From Leptospira yanagawae serovar Saopaulo str. Sao Paulo = ATCC 700523 (lineage in GTDB: Bacteria; Spirochaetota; Leptospiria; Leptospirales; Leptospiraceae): 64,000 bases of DNA. The stretch lies in contig NZ_AOGX02000047.1 of assembly GCF_000332475.2 (NCBI RefSeq), forward strand, positions 62,001 through 126,000. Reading direction: 5' to 3'. A program made the position numbers and the translations under genes. The notes beneath the pieces are model-generated. The model searched no databases, was not told the DNA's origin, and saw nothing but the letters and a program-made list of their open reading frames with translations. Within the stretch, counting starts at the first letter, position 1. Each line of letters starts with the position of its first letter. Below, in pieces: positions 27,803-37,061 of this stretch.

Positions 27803-29806
27803 TTAAGGTTTTAATTTGGGTAAAATTCGGTTTAAAAAATCCAACTGCGATTCCGCAATGTCGAATTTTTCTTGGTTAGGGAATTTGTCGTTTCGTTGTT
27901 TTTCGCTCTCAGCAGAAACCTTATCTAAAAGTTTTTTGCCATGCCGTTTCAAATACCCAGTTGAAACAAGAATGGGCCAAGGGAACTTCTCTCTTTGGTT
28001 GCGGATTGGAAAACTATAGATTTCCTTTCCTCCAAATTTTTTAAGGAAAAAGATCAAATTTTCTTCTGTAAACTTACCGTTGAGTTTTGATAAAACATAT
28101 TCGCGGTCAGGGAAGACACCAAACTCCCAAGCTTCATCTAAAATGCGAACAACAGTTTCAATGGATTCTTTCCATTTTTTTTCTTCCTCAGGACTGCCTT
28201 GTTTGACAGACTCTTGGTCCTCATCTTCGTCAGAAGAACTATTTGATGTAGCAGTCGATTGGGAATGGCTTTGTTTTGATTTGCGTTCCGCTTCTTTTTC
28301 CGCTTCTTCTCTTTCTTTTAACCTTGCTTTCACCAATTTTTCTTTTTCTTGGGATATTTTCTTTGCTTTTTGGCTCGCCAAATCCCTCGTGAGTTGCTGT
28401 TGCAAACGGGCTTTGATCGGAGGGATTTCAAATTTATGTACCGTCATACTTCCCATGATCATCCGCCACAACCGAGTAAAAAATGGCAAAAACTGAAATA
28501 AACTTTGTGCTTCAATTTCTTCTAAGAGTCGTTTTGGACTCTCATCATTTAAATGGAGAGTCACGTTCATTTGGTTGAGAACACGAATTTCTAAATCCGA
28601 ATGTTTGATTTGGAACGTACGTTTTGCCGACTCAATTGCTTGTGGGATACAAGATTTGTGCAAAATGAATTCATTGTATACACGTTTGTCAGCATATTCC
28701 GTGTACAAAACTTCTGGTTGTGATAACAACATTGACCTAAATTCATCTGTCAATGGTTCACCACTCACTCGCAATAAATTCACCTCAACAATGCGACCAG
28801 CTTCTGCAAGAAAGGCCATAAGGTCTTCAATGTGTTGTTTGCGTTTTTGTTTTTCTTCCCTTTCTTTATCTTTTTCTATGATTTCATTTAAAACCAAACA
28901 CTCTTCCATAAGTGTTTTTTGGTCACCATAGGATTCATTCATGTATCCTTTGATTTCTGTTAAAATATTTTTTGGTGAATTCCAAGAATCTTCTGTGATT
29001 TCACCCATAACACCTAAATTTTTTAAAGCAGGGTAAATCGTATTTTTAGCATAATCCACATAAGCTTCATATCGATCTGCTATCTCTGATGGCCTATTGT
29101 ACAAAAATACACTTTTATTTGCAGGCCTTGAAGCCGAGTCATTCCGAAAGAAAAATAAAATTTTATCATCTACCAATTGTTTTAAGATTGGTTTCAGATG
29201 GATGACAATGGTTGCATCTTTTTGCACCTTTGTTTTGTCATACGGGCACTGGAACAAATTCCCAATTTCTGTGGAAGCATAGGTATCAAACAATCGATTG
29301 GCATCCACTGCTGCCTTGATGACCTTACGCATTTTTTCTTTCCCAACATACTTTCTTTTCTCGTTAAACCAACCTTTTATGGCGGTAGTCGAAAGTTCAT
29401 TCAAACCAAGTGCATAACGAAAGGCAGTTCCCCCATCAGAAGTAGTTGGCCTTGCAAAAACAGTATTGTGTTTGATATAAGTTTTTGGATTTTCAGGATC
29501 CCCTGGTTCATTTGGGTGGAATTCCAAAACATTTAGTTTTTTAATGATGGCAGGGTTTTGTTTGTAACTCAGATCAATGACATAGTTTTCGGTGCGGTCC
29601 CGATCAATGGAACTATCACGTTCAATTTGTTCCACATTCGGCAGAACCCGATTTTGTAAGAACTTATCCGTCCATTCAAAAATGACAAGGAGAACCTTAT
29701 AAATCCCTTTATAGGAAAAATCTCCGCGAGAATCCATTGCCTGCACCTTTTGGAGACAGGCAGTGTAGTCCATGACTTTTAATTCTGGGAGATTTGGATC
29801 TAACAT
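27803..29806 (-). CDS. Large cytoplasmic protein of unknown function with charged coiled-coil linker
   Basis: A 667-residue protein without signal peptide or membrane helix. It has an N-terminal helical region (about 1-150), two Lys/Glu-rich coiled-coil stretches (about 300-325 and 455-505), a Ser/Asp/Glu low-complexity linker ([20 protein letters not shown], about 506-525), and a compact C-terminal domain (about 540-667). Cys residues are few and no catalytic motif is recognised. It sits 15 bases after asd and 4 bases before pyruvate kinase, so it is likely co-transcribed with both. The family is not recognised; it looks like a conserved leptospiral hypothetical with a scaffold-like layout. 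Confidence 0.8.
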   Translation of the reverse strand: MLDPNLPELKVMDYTACLQKVQAMDSRGDFSYKGIYKVLLVIFEWTDKFLQNRVLPNVEQIERDSSIDRDRTENYVIDLSYKQNPAIIKKLNVLEFHPNEPGDPENPKTYIKHNTVFARPTTSDGGTAFRYALGLNELSTTAIKGWFNEKRKYVGKEKMRKVIKAAVDANRLFDTYASTEIGNLFQCPYDKTKVQKDATIVIHLKPILKQLVDDKILFFFRNDSASRPANKSVFLYNRPSEIADRYEAYVDYAKNTIYPALKNLGVMGEITEDSWNSPKNILTEIKGYMNESYGDQKTLMEECLVLNEIIEKDKEREEKQKRKQHIEDLMAFLAEAGRIVEVNLLRVSGEPLTDEFRSMLLSQPEVLYTEYADKRVYNEFILHKSCIPQAIESAKRTFQIKHSDLEIRVLNQMNVTLHLNDESPKRLLEEIEAQSLFQFLPFFTRLWRMIMGSMTVHKFEIPPIKARLQQQLTRDLASQKAKKISQEKEKLVKARLKEREEAEKEAERKSKQSHSQSTATSNSSSDEDEDQESVKQGSPEEEKKWKESIETVVRILDEAWEFGVFPDREYVLSKLNGKFTEENLIFFLKKFGGKEIYSFPIRNQREKFPWPILVSTGYLKRHGKKLLDKVSAESEKQRNDKFPNQEKFDIAESQLDFLNRILPKLKP

Positions 29807-29821
29807 GTAACTGGTGAGTCC

Positions 29822-30871
29822 TTACTTAAAATATCCTTTTTTATACAATAACTCAGCATTCAAAATCGCAGCACCTGCGGCACCTCGAATCGTGTTATGC
29901 GATAAAACAACCCATTTCCAGTCCAAAATAGAATCCTCTCGTAACCTTCCGACAACAGTTGTCATCCCCTTGCCTGTGTCCAAATCGAGACGTGGTTGGG
30001 GGCGATCGTTTTCTTCGCGGTAAAGGATAGCGGGATTAGGTGCAAACGGCAATCCCAATTTCTGAGGTTCCCCTTTAAAATCGGCCCAAACCTTTAAAAT
30101 CTCTTCTTTTTTTGGCTTTTTATCAAATGCTACGGAAACGCAAACGGTATGCCCATCAAACACTGGAACTCGGTTGCAATGAGCGGAAATTTTAAAGTCA
30201 GCCGATTTGATGATCCCAGCTTCTACCGTCCCCAAACATTTTTGAGGTTCGATTTCTGCTTTGTCTTCTTCGCCACCAATGTAAGGGACAACGTTTCCAA
30301 GGATATCCATTGTAGGAACACCAGGGTAACCTGCACCAGAGATAGCTTGCATCGAAAATAACATTACTGATTTTAAACCAAACGCATCCATCAAAGGTTT
30401 TAAAGAAATGGTCACACCCATAATCGTACAATTTGAGTTTGTGATGATCTTTCCTTTTGTTGTTTGTGATGAGAGAACATCCAAATGGTGTGCATTCACT
30501 TCCGCAGAAAGGATTGGTACATTTGGATCCATTCTGTGATTTTTAGAATTGGATAAAACCATAACCCCTGCTTCGGCATAAGCAGTTTCTACTTCCCCTG
30601 CGATAGAGGCATCCAGTCCGCTAAACACAAGTTGCACGCCCTTCGTTACATTTGGATCAGGTAATGAAATGATAATGTCTTTTGCATAAGAAGGAATGTC
30701 AGAAGAAATCTTCCAACGTGACTTCATCACCTCACCATAGGTTTGGCCTGCACTTTTTTCAGAAGCTGCTAAATGGGTCACCGTAAAATAAGGGTGATTC
30801 TCCAAAAGTTGAATGAATCTTTGACCTACGGATCCTGTTGCTCCCAGGACTCCAACTTTGATTTTTTCCAT
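29822..30871 (-). CDS. asd: Aspartate-semialdehyde dehydrogenase
   Basis: Reduces L-aspartyl-4-phosphate to aspartate-semialdehyde with NADPH, the branch point to lysine/diaminopimelate, threonine and methionine. The 349-residue protein starts [19 protein letters not shown] (Rossmann nucleotide loop), has the catalytic Cys in TNSNCTIMG (about residue 148), [12 protein letters not shown], and [11 protein letters not shown]. It resembles the archaeal/fungal-type Asd. AAGGA lies just upstream of the ATG. Since diaminopimelate is needed for the cell wall, this should be an essential gene and argues that the replicon is not dispensable. Confidence 0.97.
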   Translation of the reverse strand: MEKIKVGVLGATGSVGQRFIQLLENHPYFTVTHLAASEKSAGQTYGEVMKSRWKISSDIPSYAKDIIISLPDPNVTKGVQLVFSGLDASIAGEVETAYAEAGVMVLSNSKNHRMDPNVPILSAEVNAHHLDVLSSQTTKGKIITNSNCTIMGVTISLKPLMDAFGLKSVMLFSMQAISGAGYPGVPTMDILGNVVPYIGGEEDKAEIEPQKCLGTVEAGIIKSADFKISAHCNRVPVFDGHTVCVSVAFDKKPKKEEILKVWADFKGEPQKLGLPFAPNPAILYREENDRPQPRLDLDTGKGMTTVVGRLREDSILDWKWVVLSHNTIRGAAGAAILNAELLYKKGYFK

Positions 30872-30907
30872 AATTTTCCTTATCTAATGTAAGGATTGAA
30901 AAACATG

Positions 30908-32428
30908 TTATTTCGGAAAGAGATTTCCAATTCTTTCGGCATAAATCGAATTCATTTGCTCCATTCCCACATATGTGAAGTGATGGAAATCGGAAAATCC
31001 TTGCATGGGAAGTGCATTGTGGATGTCCCAAAAATGAACTGATCCTGATTCCAAGGATTGTAAGTACTGTAAGTGGTCTTTGTACCAGTCGGAACCTTCA
31101 TACCAACGGAGTGAGATCGGATTTTCTGGGTTGTTGATGAGCAAAAACGAAATATTCCGATTCCGGAAATGATCCGCAATTTTTTGGATGTAATCAAAAT
31201 GGAAAATCGGGCGGAACTTCTCATTTCGAATCCGTTCTTTGGCATTTTTTAATGCGACTAAATAACCAATCCCTGGTCGTTTTTCCAAACCCTCTAACAA
31301 TCGATAGTAAAAATACCGAGTGTAGGTTTCATCATCCATCCCAGAGTACCGAAAGTCTTCTGTCCTTGGTTCGCGAATGTATTGGACACCGTTTTTCGGT
31401 TTTTCTAATCCAAACGTCTGTTCCAAACGCACTCCCATTGGATCCCAGTGGTAATCGAGATAGGCTCCACTCGCTTCATGGGCATACCAAACTCGTGCCA
31501 GTGTTGCAGTGATTTGTTTCTTCGCTCGGAAGAAGGCAGGATCCAATTGGATTTTGGTCCAACGAGGTTGGTTTAGTTCTACAATTTGTTTTGTTTCACC
31601 ATTCGAAAACTCAATCTGACAGGTGGAACCCGAAAGTAAAAACTCTGTCACTTCCAACCAAAAACCTTTTTCCTCCATTTTTTTGGTTGGGAAAAAACTA
31701 AACTGTTTCCCAGTCCAACCAAGCCCATTCACACCTTCAGGGATAGAAACACCCATATAGGAATGATAACTTGTATTCCGGCCAAATCGGTGTTGGAATA
31801 AATTTTGGAGGTTTTGTTCGAAAATATCTTTATACCGATAAAAGTGGAAAGCAGAGGAAACAAGATATCGCGAAAACGTTTCCATATCCATTGCCGAACC
31901 TACTTCCCTAATCGTTTCCCAAGGGAAAACCCAGAGGGATTGGGGTGCCTCCGTGAACGTAAGTGCATCTTGCACCATAACTGATTCCTCAACCGTATCA
32001 TTCCTTCCTTCAGGGAACAAAACATATGTTCGGTGGAGGCGATAATCAATAAAATTAACTGGATAGACAACCAAATCAGGTGCCAAAGGCTCTAGCCAAC
32101 CGAGTAACAGATAAACGTAAAGAGGACTATTCCCTGCATAGGCTAAATAAAAAACATCTACATCCAGAGAATATTTTTCGAATAAAACCTTTTCCAAAGC
32201 CTTTGCATCAATGGAATAATAGGCAACGGAACTTCCCACAATGATGATTCTTTTTTTGGTTTTGGGAAGGGAACGGATCCTTTCATACTCGTATAAAAAA
32301 TTAAAGAAGTGGTTGGTATTCCAAGGAGATTCGTTTGGTAAGAGGAATTGGATTTTCCTAAAAAACAAATAATCGATTCCCAGAAGAAAGACCAAAAAAC
32401 ATATAATGAAACCAATCCGTTTTTTCAT
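30908..32428 (-). CDS. SGNH-like partner of MBOAT (DUF1574-type)
   Basis: A 506-residue protein with one N-terminal membrane anchor (about residues 5-24) and an extracytoplasmic SGNH-like fold: RIIIVGSSVAYYSID holds the nucleophile-block Ser, and SDFHHFTYVGM near the end holds the Asp-x-x-His pair. Between these lies a beta-rich insert (about 220-310) that may be a carbohydrate-binding domain. It starts 8 bases after the MBOAT gene at 32437, reproducing the pair at 9779-12423 but with only distant similarity. It probably participates in acylating an exported glycan. Confidence 0.8.
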   Translation of the reverse strand: MKKRIGFIICFLVFLLGIDYLFFRKIQFLLPNESPWNTNHFFNFLYEYERIRSLPKTKKRIIIVGSSVAYYSIDAKALEKVLFEKYSLDVDVFYLAYAGNSPLYVYLLLGWLEPLAPDLVVYPVNFIDYRLHRTYVLFPEGRNDTVEESVMVQDALTFTEAPQSLWVFPWETIREVGSAMDMETFSRYLVSSAFHFYRYKDIFEQNLQNLFQHRFGRNTSYHSYMGVSIPEGVNGLGWTGKQFSFFPTKKMEEKGFWLEVTEFLLSGSTCQIEFSNGETKQIVELNQPRWTKIQLDPAFFRAKKQITATLARVWYAHEASGAYLDYHWDPMGVRLEQTFGLEKPKNGVQYIREPRTEDFRYSGMDDETYTRYFYYRLLEGLEKRPGIGYLVALKNAKERIRNEKFRPIFHFDYIQKIADHFRNRNISFLLINNPENPISLRWYEGSDWYKDHLQYLQSLESGSVHFWDIHNALPMQGFSDFHHFTYVGMEQMNSIYAERIGNLFPK

Positions 32429-32436
32429 AAAAATCC

Positions 32437-33918
32437 CTAAAAGACAAAGTAAACAAAAGGTTTACTTTCCGCTGAATACAAAACGATCAGAACCAAACTG
32501 ACCGCAGCCAAAAATGCAAAAACCATCGATTTTCCTAAGGAATTCTGCATTTTTTGAAACAATCCTAACAACTGTTTGTTTTCTTTAAAATATCTGACTC
32601 CAAAAATATGCCCCAAGAAGAGCAGAGAAAAACAATACACAAACTTCATTTCTAAGCTGTAAGGTAACAAAAAACCGTCTTTTTTCGTAAAAACCCCCTG
32701 TAGGTAACACAGAGAATCATGCAAATTGGCACTGCGAAAGAAAATCCAGAGAAGAGTCACGATGAAAAATGTAAAAAGGGTTTGGAGTGGCTTCCAATTC
32801 CAGTAACCAAACTTCTGATCCTTTCCTCCCATCCATCTTTCCAAAACGAGAAACCCACCATGCCCCAATCCCCAAATCACAAAATTCCAAGAGGCCCCAT
32901 GCCAAAGTCCACCAATTGCCATCACGAGAATTAAATTGCGATAGGTGAAAAGGGATCCCAATCGATTCCCTCCGAGTGAGATGTACACGTACTTTTTCAA
33001 CCACTGGGAAAGGGAAATATGCCATCTCGTCCAAAACTCAGAAAATCCTGCCGCGAGGTACGGCATCCTGAAATTTTCGGGCAACCGAAATCCAAAAAGA
33101 AGTGCCGTGCCTTGGGCAATGTCTGTGTAACCTGAAAAATCACAATAGATTTGAAAGGAATACGAAAACATTCCAATCCATAAGGAACGAGTCGACATTT
33201 CAGCCGGCCTCAAAAATACCAAATCGGAAACCTCAGCCAAATGGTCCGCCAAAACCATTTTTTTGAACAATCCCAGTAGGATTAAAAACATCCCGAAGAG
33301 GAGAGGGATCCGTGAAATATCCAAAGGGCGCCGGATTTGAGGCAAAAAGGACTTCGCCGTTACAATGGGACCAGCAACAAGCTGAGGGAAAAAACTGAGA
33401 AAGAGTAAGTACGATGTAAATTTGGATTCTGGTTGCAATTCCTTCCGGTAAACATCCACAACGTAGGAAATGGACTGAAACGTGTAAAAAGAGATCCCGA
33501 CTGGAAGGAGCCATCGGTCCCAAAAGGAATTGTGAAGTGGCAGTGGTTCTCCCGAAATTACTGCCCAATTTTCAGCAATAAAATGCCCGTACTTAAAGAA
33601 AATCAATACGCCTAGGCTGTTGGCGAGCGAAACCACAAGGAGAACCAATCGTAATTTTCTCGAATGGGAAAGGGATATCAATTTCGCCACCCAAAAGTCA
33701 ACAGCCGCAATCCAAATGATTAATATTAAGTAGTATTTACTCCAGAAACTGTAGAATAATAGACTAATTACAAGCAGGTATATGCATATAAACAATCGCT
33801 TAGATGACTGAATATCATCTGTATTTTGCCCAAAACAAAACAATAATTTTTGAAGGGAATGGAAGAGGAGAAAGGAAAGGACTAAAAAGAGACCATAGAT
33901 TGCAGAATTAAAAAGCAT
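32437..33918 (-). CDS. MBOAT-family O-acyltransferase (second copy)
   Basis: A 493-residue AlgI-like membrane acyltransferase. Hallmarks are PVGISFYTFQSISYVVDVYR, FPQLVAGPIVTAKSFLPQ, FSEFWTRWHISLSQWLKKYV, YISLGGNR, and GGLWHGASWNFVIWG with the presumed catalytic His near residue 338. It has more typical spacing than the copy at 9779 and lacks that copy's Cys-containing insert. It is followed by its SGNH-like partner. The two copies are diverged enough to be separate modules for different glycans. Confidence 0.94.
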   Translation of the reverse strand: MLFNSAIYGLFLVLSFLLFHSLQKLLFCFGQNTDDIQSSKRLFICIYLLVISLLFYSFWSKYYLILIIWIAAVDFWVAKLISLSHSRKLRLVLLVVSLANSLGVLIFFKYGHFIAENWAVISGEPLPLHNSFWDRWLLPVGISFYTFQSISYVVDVYRKELQPESKFTSYLLFLSFFPQLVAGPIVTAKSFLPQIRRPLDISRIPLLFGMFLILLGLFKKMVLADHLAEVSDLVFLRPAEMSTRSLWIGMFSYSFQIYCDFSGYTDIAQGTALLFGFRLPENFRMPYLAAGFSEFWTRWHISLSQWLKKYVYISLGGNRLGSLFTYRNLILVMAIGGLWHGASWNFVIWGLGHGGFLVLERWMGGKDQKFGYWNWKPLQTLFTFFIVTLLWIFFRSANLHDSLCYLQGVFTKKDGFLLPYSLEMKFVYCFSLLFLGHIFGVRYFKENKQLLGLFQKMQNSLGKSMVFAFLAAVSLVLIVLYSAESKPFVYFVF

Positions 33919-33939
33919 ATTTTAGCATAATATTAGTCA

Positions 33940-34155
33940 CTACACATTGTATTTGCATTTTACGCCACAATTCGGGCAAGTGCAAGTGACTTCCGCTTTC
34001 ACCCTTCGGCCTTTTGAGTCTTCGACCTTCCCAACAGCTACAAATTCAAACAAAACCCCTTCTGGAACGAAGTGGCCAGACCCATATTTTGCCGTTCCCT
34101 CAATCACATTCGAGCATGCGTGGCACTTCACCCGCAATCGTATCGTTTCTGCCAT
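33940..34155 (-). CDS. Small zinc-ribbon-like protein
   Basis: A 71-residue protein when started at ATG 34155 (MAETIRLRVKCHACSN). Four or five Cys residues form two knuckles, CHAC and TCTCPNCGVKC, a typical zinc ribbon. The longer frame from 34251 adds a poorly conserved-looking stretch and is less likely. There is no strong ribosome site at the preferred ATG, so the start is uncertain. It lies 21 bases before the second MBOAT gene, in the same direction. Possible roles are nucleic-acid or protein binding; nothing specific can be said. Confidence 0.65.
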   Translation of the reverse strand: MAETIRLRVKCHACSNVIEGTAKYGSGHFVPEGVLFEFVAVGKVEDSKGRRVKAEVTCTCPNCGVKCKYNV

Positions 34156-35099
34156 ATACCAGGGAAAGATGAGGAGAGGGACCCGCCTGGCAACCAATAT
34201 TCCAAATTCTGCCAATTTTACAGGTGCATGCAATTCGCCTACACATGACATTTTGGCAGAATTATGATCATATTTTAGGGATTTTGAGGGCCCAAAATGC
34301 CCAAAACTTACCTGTCTCCCTCACAGGAGAAACCCCAAAAAAATGGATGTAATTCTCTCTAAATGCCGGATTTTCGGCGAAAAGGGATGGAAAAGGCCCC
34401 CTGATCCAAGCTTGTCCTCTAAGGAGCCAGCCAGATTGTTTTCCCCCCTTGAAGAGAGCCCTTCTTCTAGAATAATCCCCCAAACTCCCTCAAATGACCT
34501 TTTGGTAGCGGAATCCTAGATCTGATTGCTAGTTTGGATCGAAAGTTTAATTGCCGTGATCTTGGCAGTGATTTGCAAGAAAGAGAGCATTGTTGCAGGT
34601 TGCCTTCATACGTTTCCATTCCCACTTCTCTTCTTTGCAACTTAGGGACTTCTGGCGGCATTTGGGCATTTACAAAACCAATTTGATTTGCCGGAAACAT
34701 GGCGCCAACAATCCGGCCAGTAGAAACTTTTATGCCCATGGGAAGGCAGGGACTGCCTATCTTCCGGCATCGAACCTGATTCCAACCAAAGGCCCATGAC
34801 CTTACTTCGTCACTTCTAGTTCAAAGGGAGGATGTCTTATAAATGCCTAAATTTAGGCAGTTTTTTTAGCAATTTGACTTCCGAAAGGAAGGAAAGGGAA
34901 TCGAGGCCGTCTTTGGCATGGAATCAATGTGATTAAGAGCATATTTGACTAAATTTGGGCAGTTTTGGGCGAAACACAAGTTTACTGGGAAAACAGGGTT
35001 TTTCTGCCATTTCACCCTGTGGTGTGCACAGGGAAGGATCTAGGTGTGGATCGATTGGCAGAAACAAGCTGAGGATACAAACCTAAGACTTGCCCCGGT
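34156..35099. other. 944-base gene-poor region with hairpins
   Basis: No convincing protein gene. Short ORFs at 34268-34483, 34467-34739 and 34590-34799 lack ribosome sites and sensible composition. Several inverted repeats are visible: GGCAG/CTGCC (34744-34756), a perfect palindrome TGCCTAAATTTAGGCA (34844-34859), and CCCTGTG/CACAGGG (35015-35033). AAATGCC and TTTGGGCA-like words recur (for example near 34362, 34659, 34842 and 34953). The region seems richer in G+C than its surroundings. It may hold a small RNA or the remains of a lost element. Confidence 0.5.
34844..34867 (+). terminator. Orphan intrinsic terminator
   Basis: TGCCTA-AATT-TAGGCA (34844-34859), followed by G and seven T (34861-34867), is a classical intrinsic terminator on the plus strand. 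No plus-strand protein gene lies upstream, so it may end an unannotated small RNA in the 34500-34860 region. The 16-bp palindrome could alternatively be a protein-binding site. Confidence 0.55.
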
Positions 35100-35531
35100 T
35101 TACTTTTTGGATTTTGTTACGGTGGTTTTTGTTTTTTTTACAGAAGGGTTGGATTTACCACTGGCCTTCTTTGGTTTGGCCCCAACGGTAGCAACTTGCT
35201 GTTGCTTCGATTTTTTACCGGATCGAGTGTTTGTAGCTTCACTTCCAGACTCATCGACAGAGGAGAGGATGTCATTGGGAATCCGCCCGTTGCGTTTGAC
35301 CATATAGATGAAATGTCGGACATACTGGGTGTAAGGTTCCGGGATGGTCTTAGGATCGAATTCTTTAGGCTCCTGGAGGAGTTGGTTGACATGTGCCAAA
35401 GGGAGGTCGTCCTTACTCGTTGCCATGAGGATTTCCAATCGTTTGCAGATTTCTGAGTCATTGACTTCAGTGGAAAGTTTTCGCATGGCGTTGAGAAATT
35501 TTTGGAAGGCAACTCGCTTCGGCTGAGACAT
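35100..35531 (-). CDS. Small protein with lysine-rich tail
   Basis: A 143-residue protein. Residues 1-95 form a helical domain (MSQPKRVAFQKFLNAMRKLS, then EICKRLEILMATSKDDLPLA, PYTQYVRHFIYMVKR). The last ~45 are a basic low-complexity tail (SGKKSKQQQ, then KPKKASGKS) suitable for nucleic-acid binding. I chose ATG 35531 because GGGGAT precedes it closely and because the upstream extension to 35624 has unlikely composition. The whole gene overlaps the longer frame 35138-35998 on the same strand. Family not recognised. Confidence 0.72.
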   Translation of the reverse strand: MSQPKRVAFQKFLNAMRKLSTEVNDSEICKRLEILMATSKDDLPLAHVNQLLQEPKEFDPKTIPEPYTQYVRHFIYMVKRNGRIPNDILSSVDESGSEATNTRSGKKSKQQQVATVGAKPKKASGKSNPSVKKTKTTVTKSKK

Positions 35532-35998
35532 ATCCCCAGAAAACCAAAAAGTCCTGGGCTGGCAATCGATTTTACGCCAAAATGCTCTGGATTGGTTGGA
35601 GTTGGAACTGGTCCAACGTTGCAATTTAGATGGGGAACAGACGAAAGTTCCTGGGAATTTTCAAGACAAGAAAGCTCGTGAGAGTTTGCGCTAGTATTTA
35701 GAATTAGCGGATTGCTGTTAGTAGAAGACTCATATCCAATAGAAGGATCCACTCCTTCACCGATTCCTGCAGATTGTATGGCAAGTTCCGTTTCGGATCC
35801 AATGAAGACTTCAGAAATCTCGCCATTGCGAAGTTCAATGGCAGGCAGGAGTGGCTCTTCCAGAAGGACAATTGGTTTGTCCCACTCGTTTGCAAAAAGA
35901 CCAGATTGTGGGAATACCAAAAAACCAAGAAGGCAAAACAAGGGCGCAACTTTAAGCAAGTTCCGTGCCAAATTTTTGATTTTTCCCATGAAAAACAT
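35138..35998 (-). CDS. Possible exported protein overlapping the lysine-tail gene
   Basis: A frame of 286 codons starts at ATG 35998 with AAGGA upstream. It opens with a good signal peptide (hydrophobic VAPLFCLLGFLVF, probable cleavage after GLFA). The first ~150 residues look protein-like (EWDKPIVLLEEPLLPAIELR, GPVPTPTNPEHFG). The remainder is Ser/Asn-rich and lies wholly within the better-supported gene at 35100-35531 in another frame. Either this is a true same-strand overlap, or the gene lost its original stop by frameshift and the tail is junk. Family not recognised. Confidence 0.4.
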   Translation of the reverse strand: MFFMGKIKNLARNLLKVAPLFCLLGFLVFPQSGLFANEWDKPIVLLEEPLLPAIELRNGEISEVFIGSETELAIQSAGIGEGVDPSIGYESSTNSNPLILNTSANSHELSCLENSQELSSVPHLNCNVGPVPTPTNPEHFGVKSIASPGLFGFLGICLSRSELPSKNFSTPCENFPLKSMTQKSANDWKSSWQRVRTTSLWHMSTNSSRSLKNSILRPSRNLTPSMSDISSIWSNATGGFPMTSSPLSMSLEVKLQTLDPVKNRSNSKLLPLGPNQRRPVVNPTLL

Positions 35999-36060
35999 AT
36001 AGATATCCTTAGTTTTCACCGAAATCCGTGAAAAATAAAGCTTTTTTTTAGGAATTTTGG

Positions 36061-37059
36061 CTATTTTTTGTAGAGGGAGGCTCGCACTCGTAACTTCCAT
36101 TCCCATAGGACAATTTCATGTTCTAGGTCTTTGGCAAGGTCCTGTTCCTTGGCGAGTAAGGCATAAATCATATGTGAGATGTCTTTTGAGAATCCCGCAT
36201 CTAATTCTTTCTCAAACGCTTCCACTTGGAATTCTAAAATGAGAACTGCCAAACGAAAGGCCTCGTTCATGGCGATGAGCTGCGGTTTGACCGAGTCTAA
36301 CTCCGGTTTCTTATATTCATTTTTGATCATCACATCTAAGAATGTGCGAATGAACATTACATCGTCCGAGGAAAGATGGAAATCGAGGAGGAGTTGTTTG
36401 ACTTTATCAAGTTCCATGGCTCGCAAATGGATCCTCGCGAGGAAAACAGGATTTTCGCTATAGGTATTTAAGTTCTGGTTCTTAGCGACATCCGTGGCAC
36501 GAACTTTGTCGTAGTCCACAACACCCTTGTCTTTGGATTCTTCAGTTTTAGGGGACTGGGATTCCGCAGAGGTATTGATCCTTTTTTTGATCACAAGGAT
36601 ATTCATACTTGGATACCGGATTTTGAACGACACCATGTCGGAACGAGGGATCTCTTCGTCGACAACCAAAAACTGTGCTTGTTCACCCTTCTCCCAAGCT
36701 GCCATTAATTCTTCTTTGTTTTTGTAGTGGTAGATCACGACAGGGAGAACGTCACTTTGGCTTCCCGTCCCTAGATAAATTGTTTTGATTTCATTGGAAA
36801 ATCCATGTTGGTATGGGATGACCATTTTCCCGGCTTTGACATTCACAAAGGAAAGTTCTCCCAGGTGGAAATGGGAAACGTCAAAATCGTCTCCAAAAAA
36901 CCCCACTCGAGGTACATTGACCACGATGGAATTGTTTTTGGCACCTTTGGGAACCTCTGGTCCTGTTTCGGTAAAGACAACGTAAGTCAGTTTGGAAAGT
37001 CGGACTTTTACGAGAAAACCGGCAGGGGTTTTCCGCTCTTCATATACAGTATCATCCAT
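36061..37059 (-). CDS. Protein of unknown function
   Basis: A 332-residue soluble protein. The first ~150 residues are beta-rich (VYEERKTPAGFLVKVRLSKL, then NVPRVGFFGDDFDVSHFHLG), a pattern reminiscent of PilZ-like domains but without the RxxxR signature. A charged linker (about 160-195) leads to a helical C-terminal half (about 205-332). It starts 2 bases after the stop of the NtrC-like regulator, so the two are almost certainly co-transcribed. No enzyme motif or signal peptide is visible. Confidence 0.75.
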   Translation of the reverse strand: MDDTVYEERKTPAGFLVKVRLSKLTYVVFTETGPEVPKGAKNNSIVVNVPRVGFFGDDFDVSHFHLGELSFVNVKAGKMVIPYQHGFSNEIKTIYLGTGSQSDVLPVVIYHYKNKEELMAAWEKGEQAQFLVVDEEIPRSDMVSFKIRYPSMNILVIKKRINTSAESQSPKTEESKDKGVVDYDKVRATDVAKNQNLNTYSENPVFLARIHLRAMELDKVKQLLLDFHLSSDDVMFIRTFLDVMIKNEYKKPELDSVKPQLIAMNEAFRLAVLILEFQVEAFEKELDAGFSKDISHMIYALLAKEQDLAKDLEHEIVLWEWKLRVRASLYKK

Positions 37060-37061
37060 CT

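Noticed and set aside
34268..34739. Two short minus-strand ORFs in the gene-poor region
   Set aside because: No ribosome site, unusual amino-acid composition and overlap with inverted repeats.
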